From Melioribacter sp. (lineage in GTDB: Bacteria > Bacteroidota > Ignavibacteria > Ignavibacteriales > Melioribacteraceae), in the NCBI GenBank assembly GCA_003155655.1, contig PMDS01000077.1:86877-150876 (forward strand): a stretch of 64,000 bases of DNA, written 5' to 3'. The notes under the pieces were generated by a model. That model saw only the letters and a program-made list of their open reading frames with translations, searched no databases and had not been told where the DNA came from. A program made the translations under genes and the position numbers. Positions 16,935 to 25,994 of the stretch are shown here, piece by piece (position 1 is the stretch's first letter; each line of letters starts with the position of its first letter).

Positions 16935-17705
16935 TTACTTTTTTTCAGGTTCATTTCTTTGAATTAATTCTGAAGCAAGGGATATATAATTTTGTGCACC
17001 AATTGAGGTTGCGTCGTAAAGAATTACAGGTTTTGAGTGACTTGGCGCTTCTGTTAACCTGATATTTCTGTTTATTATAGTATCAAAAACTTTTGCACCA
17101 AAATATTTTTTAACTTCTTCAACAACCTGATGTGAAAGTCTCAACCTTGTATCAAACATTGTAAGAACAACACCTTCAATTGCAAGATCATTATTAAGAT
17201 TTTTTTTCACAATATTAATTGTATTCAATAACTGTCCTAATCCTTCAAGAGCAAAATATTCACATTGTACAGGTATTAAAACCGAATCGGCACATGTCAA
17301 AGCATTTAATGTTAACAATCCCAAGGACGGCGGGCAGTCTATAAAAATATAATCATACATTGAAACAATACTCTTAAGGGCATGCTTTAATAAATATTCG
17401 CGATTCTCCATAGAGACCATCTCAACTTCAGCGCCGACTAAATCAATTGTTGATGGAAGAATATCAAGGTGAGGCATATAAGTGTTAATTATGCAATTTT
17501 CAACGTTTTCAATTCCTATTAATGCCTGATAAACAGAAAGACTTTGATTTTCAATTCCAATTCCCGAAGTAGAATTTGCCTGCGGATCAATATCAATAAG
17601 CAGGGTTTTAAATTCAGCAGCAGCAACAGAAGCAGAAAGATTAATGGCAGTAGTTGTTTTGCCAACACCTCCCTTCTGATTCGCTATAACAATTATTTTT
17701 GACAT
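16935..17705 (-). CDS. parA: Chromosome partitioning ATPase ParA (Soj)
   Basis: 256 residues. A deviant Walker A ATPase: KGGVGKTTTAINLSAS at about 10-25. Walker B is in 'YDYIFIDCPPSLGLLTLNAL', and 'VLTMFDTRLRLSHQVVEEV' is typical of Soj. The length and lack of an N-terminal HTH indicate the chromosomal type. It works with ParB on origin segregation. It lies directly upstream of parB, with a 25-nt gap from the UPF0173 hydrolase gene. Confidence 0.95.
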   Translation of the reverse strand: MSKIIVIANQKGGVGKTTTAINLSASVAAAEFKTLLIDIDPQANSTSGIGIENQSLSVYQALIGIENVENCIINTYMPHLDILPSTIDLVGAEVEMVSMENREYLLKHALKSIVSMYDYIFIDCPPSLGLLTLNALTCADSVLIPVQCEYFALEGLGQLLNTINIVKKNLNNDLAIEGVVLTMFDTRLRLSHQVVEEVKKYFGAKVFDTIINRNIRLTEAPSHSKPVILYDATSIGAQNYISLASELIQRNEPEKK

Positions 17706-17730
17706 AAAAAGAATAAATTATTTGTGAACA

Positions 17731-18411
17731 CTATGATAAGACAATTTCCTGTCCATAATCCATAACAATAGATTTCTTTCCTAAAGTTTCAACCTTTTTC
17801 TTAAATTCATATGGATCTGCAGCAATAATTGGAAACGTGTTGTAGTGCATAGGAATCGCAATTTTTGGGTTAACAAATTCCACTGCTTTTACAGCATCAT
17901 CAATTCCCATAGTAAAGTTATCGCCAATTGGCAGAAGCATATAATCAATTGGGGTCATCTCACCAATTAGTTTCATATCTAAAAATAGCCCGGTATCCCC
18001 GGTATGATAAAGATTTATCCCGTCAATTGATAATACAACACCTGCTGGCTGCCCCCCGTAATGGTTATCAGGGGTTAATGAGCCATGATGGGCTATGGTG
18101 AATTTAAGTCTGCCAAAATCAAAATTATATCCGCCGCCAATATGCATGTTATGTGCTTGATACCCTTTTGATTTACAATAATTAGCCAGCTCGTCAACAC
18201 AAATAAACAGAGAGTTGCATCTTTTAGCTATATTAAATGCGTCGCCAATATGATCTCCATGAGCATGTGTTAATACAATAAAATCTGCATTTACATCTTT
18301 TTCTTTAACCGGTGAAGTCGGGTTTCCATTAAGAAATGGATCTATTAATATTTTTTTATTATCAGCAGTAGTAATTTGAAATGCAGAATGAGAAAAATAT
18401 TTTAATTTCAT
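17731..18411 (-). CDS. UPF0173 metal-dependent hydrolase (metallo-beta-lactamase fold)
   Basis: 226 residues. The metallo-beta-lactamase motif is THAHGDHIGD (about 50-59), followed by AHHGSL, YHTGDTGLF and MHYNTFP as further metal ligands. This is the short YtkL/UPF0173 type without substrate-specific insertions. The natural substrate is unknown; the fold predicts a dinuclear-metal hydrolase. It sits between cdaA and parA in the same orientation, with 66 nt to cdaA. Confidence 0.88.
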   Translation of the reverse strand: MKLKYFSHSAFQITTADNKKILIDPFLNGNPTSPVKEKDVNADFIVLTHAHGDHIGDAFNIAKRCNSLFICVDELANYCKSKGYQAHNMHIGGGYNFDFGRLKFTIAHHGSLTPDNHYGGQPAGVVLSIDGINLYHTGDTGLFLDMKLIGEMTPIDYMLLPIGDNFTMGIDDAVKAVEFVNPKIAIPMHYNTFPIIAADPYEFKKKVETLGKKSIVMDYGQEIVLS

Positions 18412-18477
18412 TTTTGTCTCATTAATTTTTTCAAATAATTGTTATTCTTTCAAGCAATAAAATTAATCAATTCTATC

Positions 18478-19302
18478 TTAATTATTCCTTTTCTTTTTAA
18501 ACAAATTGGCAAAGCCTTTTAATCTTTTTTGCTTTGAAACATTCAGCGCTGATGTTAAATAATTCCGTACGCCCTCTTTTGATAAGCCGGTTTTTAATTC
18601 ACCATTCTCCGCAATTGAAATTGCTCCGGTTTCCTCGGAAACTATAACGCTGATTACATCAGCTTGTTCAGATATCCCTAGTCCTGCACGATGTCTCATT
18701 CCTAATGCTACCCCATTTTTTTTTGTTTCACTGGAAAGCGGTAATGTACACCGCGCCGCTTCAATTGCTTCATTCATAATTATTACTGCGCCATCATGAA
18801 GTGGAGAATTGGGGAAAAAAATCGAGCGGAGTAAATTTTTTGTCGCTTTTGCATTAACAGGTTCGCCTGTTTCAGTGATTGTTCTTATACCAACTGATTT
18901 TACAATAACAATTAAAGCGCCGTGCTGGTGCTGAGAGAGTTCAAAAGCCGTTTCAGCAATTACATCAGCAATATTAGATTCAACATTTCTAATAAAAAAA
19001 CGTATTACAGGGTTTCTTCCAACAAGCACAAGAATTCTTCTAATTTCTGGCTGGAATAAAATTACAAACGCAATTACCCATATATCAGTAAGCAGTTTAA
19101 GAAGCCATCCAAGCGCTTTAAAATTTGCTGCCTGGGTTAAAAATGAAAGGAAAAGTACTATTAACAATCCATAAAAAATTTGAGCTGTAATCGTTCCCTG
19201 AATAACTGAATATATTTTATAAAAAATAAACGTAACTAAGAATATATCAACTATATCTAGAAATGAGACTGAAAGAAATCCTATTTTAAACAGTTCAAAC
19301 AT
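18478..19302 (-). CDS. cdaA: Diadenylate cyclase CdaA
   Basis: 274 residues. Three N-terminal membrane segments (about 10-85) precede the DAC domain. The catalytic motifs are visible: DGA at 170-172 (LHDGAVII) and RHR at 203-205 (GMRHRAGLG). It should condense two ATP to c-di-AMP at the membrane. The start overlaps folP by 8 nt; a folP-cdaA pair recurs in FCB bacteria. No CdaR or phosphodiesterase gene lies in the window. Confidence 0.93.
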   Translation of the reverse strand: MFELFKIGFLSVSFLDIVDIFLVTFIFYKIYSVIQGTITAQIFYGLLIVLFLSFLTQAANFKALGWLLKLLTDIWVIAFVILFQPEIRRILVLVGRNPVIRFFIRNVESNIADVIAETAFELSQHQHGALIVIVKSVGIRTITETGEPVNAKATKNLLRSIFFPNSPLHDGAVIIMNEAIEAARCTLPLSSETKKNGVALGMRHRAGLGISEQADVISVIVSEETGAISIAENGELKTGLSKEGVRNYLTSALNVSKQKRLKGFANLFKKKRNN

Positions 19303-20488
19303 TTTGCAGCAATTCCGGATTATCTAAAAATGCATTGAGTTTAACTGCTGTTACAGCATTTTTTACGTTATGTGTTCTTATGAAACGGGCGCCATTTTTT
19401 ATTGCTAAAGTTTCTGCAATTAAAGTATGATTTTCTCTCTCATCAATTTTTAAGTCGAATGCTTTTCCCAAAAAAGATTTTTTAGAAAGACCCACTAAAA
19501 TTGGCAAGCCTATTCCCTTGAATTCATTTAAACGTTTTAACAATTCATAATTATCCATTACTCTTTTACCAAATCCTATTCCCGGATCAATAATAATATT
19601 ATTTATACCGGATTTTTTTGCATACTCAACCTTTGCTGTTAGATAATCATAAACTTCAGTAACAACATCTTCATAAGATGGATCAATTTGCATTGTTTTA
19701 GGTTCACCTTTCATGTGCATTAAAATTATAAATGCATTGAACTTTTTGACTACATCCAGAACATTTTTATCATTGTCAAATGAACTTATATCATTGACTA
19801 TTTTTGCCCCAACTGAAAGAGCCTCGTAAGCAACTTTTGATTTAGTTGTATCAACTGAAATTATAGCATCCGGTCTTTTATTCAATATTTCTTTAATAAC
19901 CGGAATTACTCTTCCAATCTCCTCTTCTTCACTAATTGGATCAGAACCCGGTCTGCTCGATTCGCCGCCAACATCAAGTATATCAGCTCCATCGTTTAAT
20001 AATTCAATTCCATGCCGGACAGCATTATCATGATTAATATATTTGCCGCCGTCGGAAAAGGAATCCGTTGTAATATTAAGTATTCCAATTGTATAAGCCT
20101 GCTCAAGAGAAAACTTTTTGTTACCGATTACAATAATTTGCTTGTCATAACCAATTATATTTTTAATTGTATGAGAAACCTTTATACCAAGATCTTCGTT
20201 GCCCATAGCAATTATTTCTTTTGCTAATTCCTTGAAAACTCCAATCGTACCAAGTACAAGCAGATCGGAAAAAGCATCTCCTTTTTTGCCTGTATTATAA
20301 CATATTTCTTTATTATTGAGAATTATACCTTTGATCTTTTGAGCAAGTTTAAAATCAATTCCTCTTATTTCAATTCCAGCTAAATCATTTTCATATAAAT
20401 CGCGGAAAATATTGAATTTAGAACTATATCTTTTGAAGACATTCGGATAATAAATATCAACAAATTGGATTGTCAAATTTTTCCTCAA
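19295..20488 (-). CDS. folP: Dihydropteroate synthase with N-terminal extension
   Basis: 397 residues, about 120 longer than classic DHPS. The C-terminal 270 residues are a standard TIM barrel: GILNITTDSFSDGG (PPi/pterin loop), DILDVGGESSRPGS, ISVDTTK, VNDISSF, MHMKG and 'IIDPGIGFGK'. It joins p-aminobenzoate to the pterin in folate synthesis. The first 120 residues contain no motif I recognise beyond a mixed alpha/beta pattern; similar extensions occur in some archaeal-like and Chlorobi DHPS, as far as I recall. It overlaps cdaA by 8 nt. Confidence 0.9.
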   Translation of the reverse strand: MRKNLTIQFVDIYYPNVFKRYSSKFNIFRDLYENDLAGIEIRGIDFKLAQKIKGIILNNKEICYNTGKKGDAFSDLLVLGTIGVFKELAKEIIAMGNEDLGIKVSHTIKNIIGYDKQIIVIGNKKFSLEQAYTIGILNITTDSFSDGGKYINHDNAVRHGIELLNDGADILDVGGESSRPGSDPISEEEEIGRVIPVIKEILNKRPDAIISVDTTKSKVAYEALSVGAKIVNDISSFDNDKNVLDVVKKFNAFIILMHMKGEPKTMQIDPSYEDVVTEVYDYLTAKVEYAKKSGINNIIIDPGIGFGKRVMDNYELLKRLNEFKGIGLPILVGLSKKSFLGKAFDLKIDERENHTLIAETLAIKNGARFIRTHNVKNAVTAVKLNAFLDNPELLQNV

Positions 20489-20570
20489 AATTGAATTTAT
20501 TAAAGCAAAAAAACTTGGTTTAAAATACTAAAAAAATATTGAATGGATTTCAGAAAAGAGAAAGCAGCTA

Positions 20571-21233
20571 TTAAGAAATAATATTTTTCAACTCTACTGT
20601 TGCCGCAGTCATATTATCTTTAGAAAAAATTGAACTCCCTATAACAAAAGCATTGCACCCGGCATCAGATAGCTGTTTAATATTCCCGGTTCCTACACCT
20701 CCATCCACTTCAATTAAAAAGTCAGCTGAGAATTTTTCTCTCATCTCATTTAGCTCAGAAATTTTTCGTATGGAGCCCGGAATAAATTTCTGTGCGCCAA
20801 ACCCGGGATTAACAGACATCACTAAAATCAAGTCAGTTATTTCAATAATTTCTCTTAATGTCGACGTTGGAGTTGACGGATTTATTGCTACTCCTGCTTT
20901 TGCACCAAGCTCACGAATTCTTGTTAGAGTGCGATTTAAATGAATAACCTCTTCCTGGTGAACTGTAACCCGGTTAGCGCCGGATTCAATAAAATTTTCA
21001 ATAAGTGAATCCGGATTTTCAATCATTAAATGCACATCAATTGGAAGTTTTGTAGTTCTTTTAACTGCCTGGACGACTACTGGTCCAAATGTTAAATTAG
21101 GAACAAACTTTCCATCCATAATATCACAATGAATCCAGTCAGCGCCGCCAAGTTCTACCAAACGGATTTGTTGAGATAAATTGGCAAAATCAGCATTAAG
21201 AATTGAAGGAGCAATAATTTTTTCATTTTTCAT
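20571..21233 (-). CDS. rpe: Ribulose-phosphate 3-epimerase
   Basis: 220 residues, normal length. A TIM-barrel enzyme of the pentose phosphate pathway interconverting ribulose-5-P and xylulose-5-P. Motifs: APSILNADFANL, 'DWIHCDIMDGKFVPNLTFGP', 'DVHLMIENPD', VMSVNPGFGAQKF and EVDGGVG, carrying the metal-binding His/Asp residues. It overlaps the upstream PASTA-protein gene by 4 nt and ends 82 nt before folP. Confidence 0.95.
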   Translation of the reverse strand: MKNEKIIAPSILNADFANLSQQIRLVELGGADWIHCDIMDGKFVPNLTFGPVVVQAVKRTTKLPIDVHLMIENPDSLIENFIESGANRVTVHQEEVIHLNRTLTRIRELGAKAGVAINPSTPTSTLREIIEITDLILVMSVNPGFGAQKFIPGSIRKISELNEMREKFSADFLIEVDGGVGTGNIKQLSDAGCNAFVIGSSIFSKDNMTAATVELKNIIS

Positions 21234-22030
21234 TTTTTATCGCCCGGCTTGCTCTGAGTTAATACAACATTCACGCTGTCACCCAATTTTAATAGTGTAC
21301 CTTCACCCGGCTGCTGATCAACAATTGTATTTGGCAGCATAGAAGGTGAATGAATATAAGTCTTGAAACCAATTTTCAAATTATTGCTTTTTAAAAGTTT
21401 ATCGGCTTCGGACAAAGATTTTGCCAGAATATTAGGCACACGTATCATTCCAGACTGAGGTCCAATGCTTATCTTAACATTTACACTTGTTCCCTTTGCA
21501 ACTTCACGTCCTTCCACATATTGTTGTTCAACAATAACATCCGCAGGAAACTCAGAAACTGTAGAGTCAATTTTTCCTAAAGTAAATCCTAAACGTTCAA
21601 GAGACACCTTTGCATCCCTAATTGTTTTGCCAATGAGAGATGTCATTTTTTCGAGCTGATCCCCACTACTGATTATTATATATATTCGCCGATTTGACTT
21701 AACAATTGAATTTGCGGCCGGTTTTTGGAAAATAACATGATCCTTCTGATATTTTCGATCAAAACGTGATGTCTGAACAACTGTAAGACCTGCGTCTTGT
21801 AATATTTTGATTGCTTCATCTTTTTGCTTACCAACTACATATGGAACTTGATGTTCACTGCCGCTTACATATAAGGGTAAAAGAATATAGTCAATGATCA
21901 ACAAAAAGAAGAAAACAGTACCTGCAACGTAAATAAGGTACCTGAGGTATTTATTTTTCGGCATTTTCAAGTATTTATTTTCCGGCATTTTCATGTATGC
22001 AATATAATTAAAGTAGTAACTTTCATACAA
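21230..22030 (-). CDS. Membrane-anchored protein with three PASTA domains
   Basis: 266 residues from the longest start. A cytoplasmic N-terminus and one transmembrane segment (about 30-55) are followed by three PASTA repeats (about 63-130, 133-195 and 197-262), each with the 'VP...G....A...L...G' and 'G..V..G..V.V..S' pattern. There is no kinase or transpeptidase domain, unlike PknB or PBP2x. PASTA domains bind peptidoglycan, so a wall-sensing or scaffold role is inferred. The N-terminus holds a 24-bp tandem duplication (MPENKYLK / MPKNKYLR). Starts at 21994 or 21988 are also possible. It overlaps rpe by 4 nt. Confidence 0.78.
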   Translation of the reverse strand: MYESYYFNYIAYMKMPENKYLKMPKNKYLRYLIYVAGTVFFFLLIIDYILLPLYVSGSEHQVPYVVGKQKDEAIKILQDAGLTVVQTSRFDRKYQKDHVIFQKPAANSIVKSNRRIYIIISSGDQLEKMTSLIGKTIRDAKVSLERLGFTLGKIDSTVSEFPADVIVEQQYVEGREVAKGTSVNVKISIGPQSGMIRVPNILAKSLSEADKLLKSNNLKIGFKTYIHSPSMLPNTIVDQQPGEGTLLKLGDSVNVVLTQSKPGDKK

Positions 22031-22177
22031 TGATTGAATTAAAAATTTCTAAGCTATTTTGAAAATAGAATAATTCATTTTATTACGATCAATCTTCCAG
22101 ACACTTTGCATCTGGTTATAATTTTTGATTAATTTCTAAAGGAAATCATAACTTATCCAAATATATGCCGGGCTTAT

Positions 22178-23437
22178 ATGAAAAAAACTATCTGTATTTT
22201 TGAAGATGAAGAATTCAATAATTTGCTTCCCCTTGTTTACACCAGACCTGTTTATGATTTAAGGTGCGGTATATTAACAGTACGCGACAAGATCGCCCGC
22301 TATTTTAATAACTCAAAAATTATTTTGCATACCCGTAGATATCTTAATGATGCAGTAAAAGAACGTGAGCCAAAATACATTATTAATCATTTAAGTAATG
22401 AAAATATTCTATTTATTAATGGAAGACTGCTGATTAACAAAAATATTGTTAGTCAATTAAATAAACTAAAGGTAAATAGTATAATGTATAGCATTACCGG
22501 CAGTGTTGCGGCTGCAAATATTTCTGCTGATAATGTCAGTAATCTTTTACATCCTGATAATGATTTTCTTCAATTCAACGGGTTAAAAGAACTATCGAAA
22601 ATTGAATGCGGTGTTGATTTAATAAAGTATCCATGGGATCTAGTGAATGCAAACGGCAGTGAAATAGAAAATGATTTTGATCTTCTATTAAAGAAAACTC
22701 CTCCCATCAATCTTAAAAAATATCCGGGTGTTCAATTCAAGAACAAGAAAAATATTTTCCTATCCAAAGATGTTATTATTGACCCGTTTGTTTTTATAGA
22801 TGCATCAAATGGATCTGTATATATTGGTAAAAATGCACATATAATGTCTCACTCTTTTATTCAAGGATCCGTTTTCATTGGTGAGGAATCTATTATAAAG
22901 TCACATGCTGCAATTTACCATAACACAAGCATTGGAGAATTGTGCAAGGTTGGAGGTGAAGTAGAAGCTTCAATAATTCATTCTTATTCGAACAAACAGC
23001 ATGAAGGGTTTTTAGGGCATTCATACCTTGGCTGCTGGGTTAATATTGGAGCCAGCACAAATACTAGTGATCTAAAAAATAATTATGGAAATATTTCTGT
23101 ATTGTTGAATGGGAAACCTGTAGAGACCAACTCCAAATTTGTTGGCTTGGTTATGGGAGATCACTCAAAAACTGCAATTAATACAATGTTTAATACGGGT
23201 ACAATTGCAGGGGTTTCATGCAATATTTTCGGCGCCGGCTTCCCTGCCAGGTATATACCTTCATTCAGCTGGGGCGGATCTGACTTTCTAAAAACTTATG
23301 ACATTAATAAATGTATTGATGTTGCAAGGATTGTAATGAGAAGAAGAAAAGTTGAATTGTCTGCTGCAGAAGAAAATCTCATTAGAGCAATTTTTGAGCT
23401 AACTGCCCATGAAAGATCTCTTAAAGTTAAATCATGA
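22178..23437 (+). CDS. GlmU-like sugar-1-phosphate nucleotidylyltransferase / acetyltransferase
   Basis: 419 residues. The N-terminal half (LPLVYTRPVYDLRCGILTVR) resembles a divergent nucleotidyltransferase. The C-terminal half is a left-handed beta-helix (about 200-380) with hexapeptide repeats and 'GSVFIGEESIIKSHAAIYHNTSIGELCKVGGEVEASIIH'. This is the layout of the alternative bacterial GlmU family found in Bacteroidota, which supplies UDP-GlcNAc. Exact substrate specificity is inference. It is divergent from the PASTA gene; TTCCAG (22095-22100) and TATAAT (22117-22122), 16 nt apart, are a weak promoter candidate. The NFACT gene follows 14 nt later. Confidence 0.8.
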   Translation: MKKTICIFEDEEFNNLLPLVYTRPVYDLRCGILTVRDKIARYFNNSKIILHTRRYLNDAVKEREPKYIINHLSNENILFINGRLLINKNIVSQLNKLKVNSIMYSITGSVAAANISADNVSNLLHPDNDFLQFNGLKELSKIECGVDLIKYPWDLVNANGSEIENDFDLLLKKTPPINLKKYPGVQFKNKKNIFLSKDVIIDPFVFIDASNGSVYIGKNAHIMSHSFIQGSVFIGEESIIKSHAAIYHNTSIGELCKVGGEVEASIIHSYSNKQHEGFLGHSYLGCWVNIGASTNTSDLKNNYGNISVLLNGKPVETNSKFVGLVMGDHSKTAINTMFNTGTIAGVSCNIFGAGFPARYIPSFSWGGSDFLKTYDINKCIDVARIVMRRRKVELSAAEENLIRAIFELTAHERSLKVKS

Positions 23438-23451
23438 TTTGTATTTAATTT

Positions 23452-25062
23452 ATGTATAGAAATTATTTTTTCCTTTTCAGATCAATACTGGAATTATCAG
23501 AACTAATTCAGGGTAAAAAAATAGTTGAAGCCTTTACACAGGAAAAAGACAAGCTTTTTTTGCGTATCCCTGTCAAGGATAATCTTGATTTCCACTTAAT
23601 CATTTCTGTTAATCCGCAGCAGACATTTATTAATTATAAGGATGTTCATCATAAGGCTAAAAAGAATACTATAAATTTTTTTGATGAATGGTTCCCCTCT
23701 ACAATTACAAATATCCAGATAGCACTTAAAGACAGAATTATTCGAATTGAACTTACTGATTCGGCACTAATTATATTTTTCAGGGGTAGTTTAAGCAATG
23801 TTTTTCTATTCGATTCAAATAATGAATTACATTCGTTTAAAAAAATTGAAAAGGATGATAAGGATAAACTGACCGAAGAAATAAATGGCATGACATTTAC
23901 TAATTCAGCTTCAACAATTTTCAAATTTTTAGAAAATATTAATGATGTATCTGAATTAAAAAGAATGCCTTCTATAGGAAAGGATATTTTGCACGAAGTT
24001 GAATCAAGAGGAAAGAGCTTTAATAATGACCTTTTAGATGTAATTAATGAAATTCTTTGCAGCAAAATTTCAGTTTTTTTTAATGAAGGACTGAATAGAC
24101 CCTGCTTTTACCCCTTAAGTTTCAAATCTGTTAAACTGCCCGAAGAACATCAGGAATTTGAAGATTACTTCCCAGCTCTGAATAAATATTTCTCAATTTC
24201 TTTTTCTAAAATAAGAGGAAGGGATATAAAAAAGGAAATTGAAAAGCATCTAACTTCCGAACTTGAAAAACTCTCATCAAAGCTGAACAGGTTAAAAATG
24301 AGAATTGACTCCGGAACTAAAGAGATAATCTATCACAAATATGGTGATTTACTCCTTGCCAATATCAATTTGCTCAAAAAAGGGATGAAAGAGATTACTC
24401 TTAATGATTATAACACAAATGAACTGAATAAAATACCTCTTGATGAGAAACTTTCTCCTCATTTGAACATTCAGCGTTATTATGAAAAAGCAAGAAGTGA
24501 AAAAATTGAATTTGATAAATCAAAAAAAATATTTGAGATTTCCTCGAAAGAATTCAGCAGACTGACGTCAATAAGGGATAAATTTGAAAAAACGGATGAT
24601 AATGAACAGTTTTATCAAATTAAAAAAGAATTAAAAATGAAAACACAACAGGTTACTACAGGTGAAAAACAAGAAACGTTTTCTTTCCGTCATTATCTTA
24701 TAGACAACAAATATCATGTTTATGTCGGAAAGGACAGTAGGAATAATGATCAGCTAACTGTAAAATTTGCAAAGCAAAATGATTTTTGGTTCCATGCCCG
24801 CTCAGTTTCAGGTTCTCACGTTGTACTAAGAGTTGAGAATACAAAGGAAGTTGTACCAAAAAATGTTTTAAAAAAAACTGCTTCTCTTGCTGCATTTTAC
24901 AGCAAAGCTAAAACTTCAGGCCTTGTACCTGTTACTTACACGTTTAAAAAATATGTAGTAAAAAATAAAAATCATGAACCCGGGCAGGTAACGGTTACAA
25001 AAGAAAATGTATTTTTAGTTAAGCCGGAAATACCTTTAAACTGTGAAGCTATTACCGACTAA
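23452..25062 (+). CDS. rqcH: NFACT-family protein (RqcH/Rqc2 homolog)
   Basis: 536 residues. The NFACT-N domain (about 1-200) is followed by a helical middle with a coiled coil (about 255-400). A C-terminal NFACT-R domain (about 405-520) carries FWFHARSVSGSHVVLR, the family hallmark. Family members rescue stalled 50S subunits by adding C-terminal alanine tails. The Asp-Arg pair needed for tRNA recruitment in Bacillus RqcH seems present as D94-R95 (LKDRII). Older annotation calls such proteins fibronectin-binding. It converges on the SDR gene with only 6 nt between stops. Confidence 0.85.
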   Translation: MYRNYFFLFRSILELSELIQGKKIVEAFTQEKDKLFLRIPVKDNLDFHLIISVNPQQTFINYKDVHHKAKKNTINFFDEWFPSTITNIQIALKDRIIRIELTDSALIIFFRGSLSNVFLFDSNNELHSFKKIEKDDKDKLTEEINGMTFTNSASTIFKFLENINDVSELKRMPSIGKDILHEVESRGKSFNNDLLDVINEILCSKISVFFNEGLNRPCFYPLSFKSVKLPEEHQEFEDYFPALNKYFSISFSKIRGRDIKKEIEKHLTSELEKLSSKLNRLKMRIDSGTKEIIYHKYGDLLLANINLLKKGMKEITLNDYNTNELNKIPLDEKLSPHLNIQRYYEKARSEKIEFDKSKKIFEISSKEFSRLTSIRDKFEKTDDNEQFYQIKKELKMKTQQVTTGEKQETFSFRHYLIDNKYHVYVGKDSRNNDQLTVKFAKQNDFWFHARSVSGSHVVLRVENTKEVVPKNVLKKTASLAAFYSKAKTSGLVPVTYTFKKYVVKNKNHEPGQVTVTKENVFLVKPEIPLNCEAITD

Positions 25063-25068
25063 AAGCAA

Positions 25069-25893
25069 TCATTTTCTACCTTGCCAGGTTTCCATACTCT
25101 TATGTACACCAAGCAGAATCATTAATTTTTGGAAAATCAAATCAGGTAAGATTCCTCTTAGCAAAATACTTAATCTTAGGCTTCTAGGACGGCGAACGGA
25201 GTATTTTCCTTTTATAAGCGCACCATAAACAATTGCTTTTGCAATTACATCGTGGCTCTTAACAAGAGGCACAATTAAATTTCCTAAAAACCCAAGCTTT
25301 GCACCTTCAAACATGCCATGTGCAAGATAACTTGGATGAATTGATGTCCACTTAACTCCCTTTTTCCCTTTATTCCATGATTCAAAGCGTAATGATTCTG
25401 TTAATCCTAATACAGCCCATTTTGTTGCAGCATACATGGAAAGACCGGCAACACCAAGCAGACCTGCTGCAGATGAAATGTTTACTATATGCCCTGAATT
25501 TCTTTCATACATACCAGGAAGGACCGCTTTAATTGTGTATATCATTGAAGTGAGATTAACTTGAATTGTTTTTTCCCAGACTTCATCATCATGGTCAAGA
25601 AATTCTCCACCTTTAACATACCCTGCATTATTAACAAGAATATCAATATGCCCCATTTCTTTTTTTGCTTTTAATGCTAATGAATAAACGCGTTTTTTAT
25701 CAGTTACATCACATTGATAAGTAAATACTTTACCTCCAAGGCTTTCAAGATCCTTTTTAGCTTTCTGCATTTCAACTTTATTAATATCCCATATTGTTAT
25801 AATGCAGCCTTCCTTCACGAGTAATTTTGAAGTAGCTAATCCAATACCCATTGCCCCGCCGGTTACAATTGCAGTTTTACCATTTAACTTCAT
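25069..25893 (-). CDS. Short-chain dehydrogenase/reductase
   Basis: 274 residues. Classical SDR fold: TGGAMGIGLATS cofactor loop (about 11-22), NNAG (about 90), catalytic Ser in VNISSAAG and YAATK (Tyr-x3-Lys). The Asp after beta-2 (TIWDINK) suggests NAD(H) preference. The substrate is unknown; the C-terminal 'RSLRLSILLRGILPDLIFQKLMILLG' resembles SDRs acting on fatty-acid-like or large lipophilic substrates (inference). It is transcribed alone, convergent with the NFACT gene. Confidence 0.85.
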   Translation of the reverse strand: MKLNGKTAIVTGGAMGIGLATSKLLVKEGCIITIWDINKVEMQKAKKDLESLGGKVFTYQCDVTDKKRVYSLALKAKKEMGHIDILVNNAGYVKGGEFLDHDDEVWEKTIQVNLTSMIYTIKAVLPGMYERNSGHIVNISSAAGLLGVAGLSMYAATKWAVLGLTESLRFESWNKGKKGVKWTSIHPSYLAHGMFEGAKLGFLGNLIVPLVKSHDVIAKAIVYGALIKGKYSVRRPRSLRLSILLRGILPDLIFQKLMILLGVHKSMETWQGRK

Positions 25894-25994
25894 TTTTCAA
25901 CCTCATTTATTGTTGTAATTGTTCCTTTCGTTTAATTGATGGGAAAATTGATTCTTCGTAAATTGAAAATGAAAAAAATGATTGATTTCTTAGT

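Noticed and set aside
15990-17705. Search for a parS site near parA/parB
   Set aside because: No TGTTTCACGTGAAACA-like 16-mer was seen in this window; the sites may lie elsewhere near the origin.
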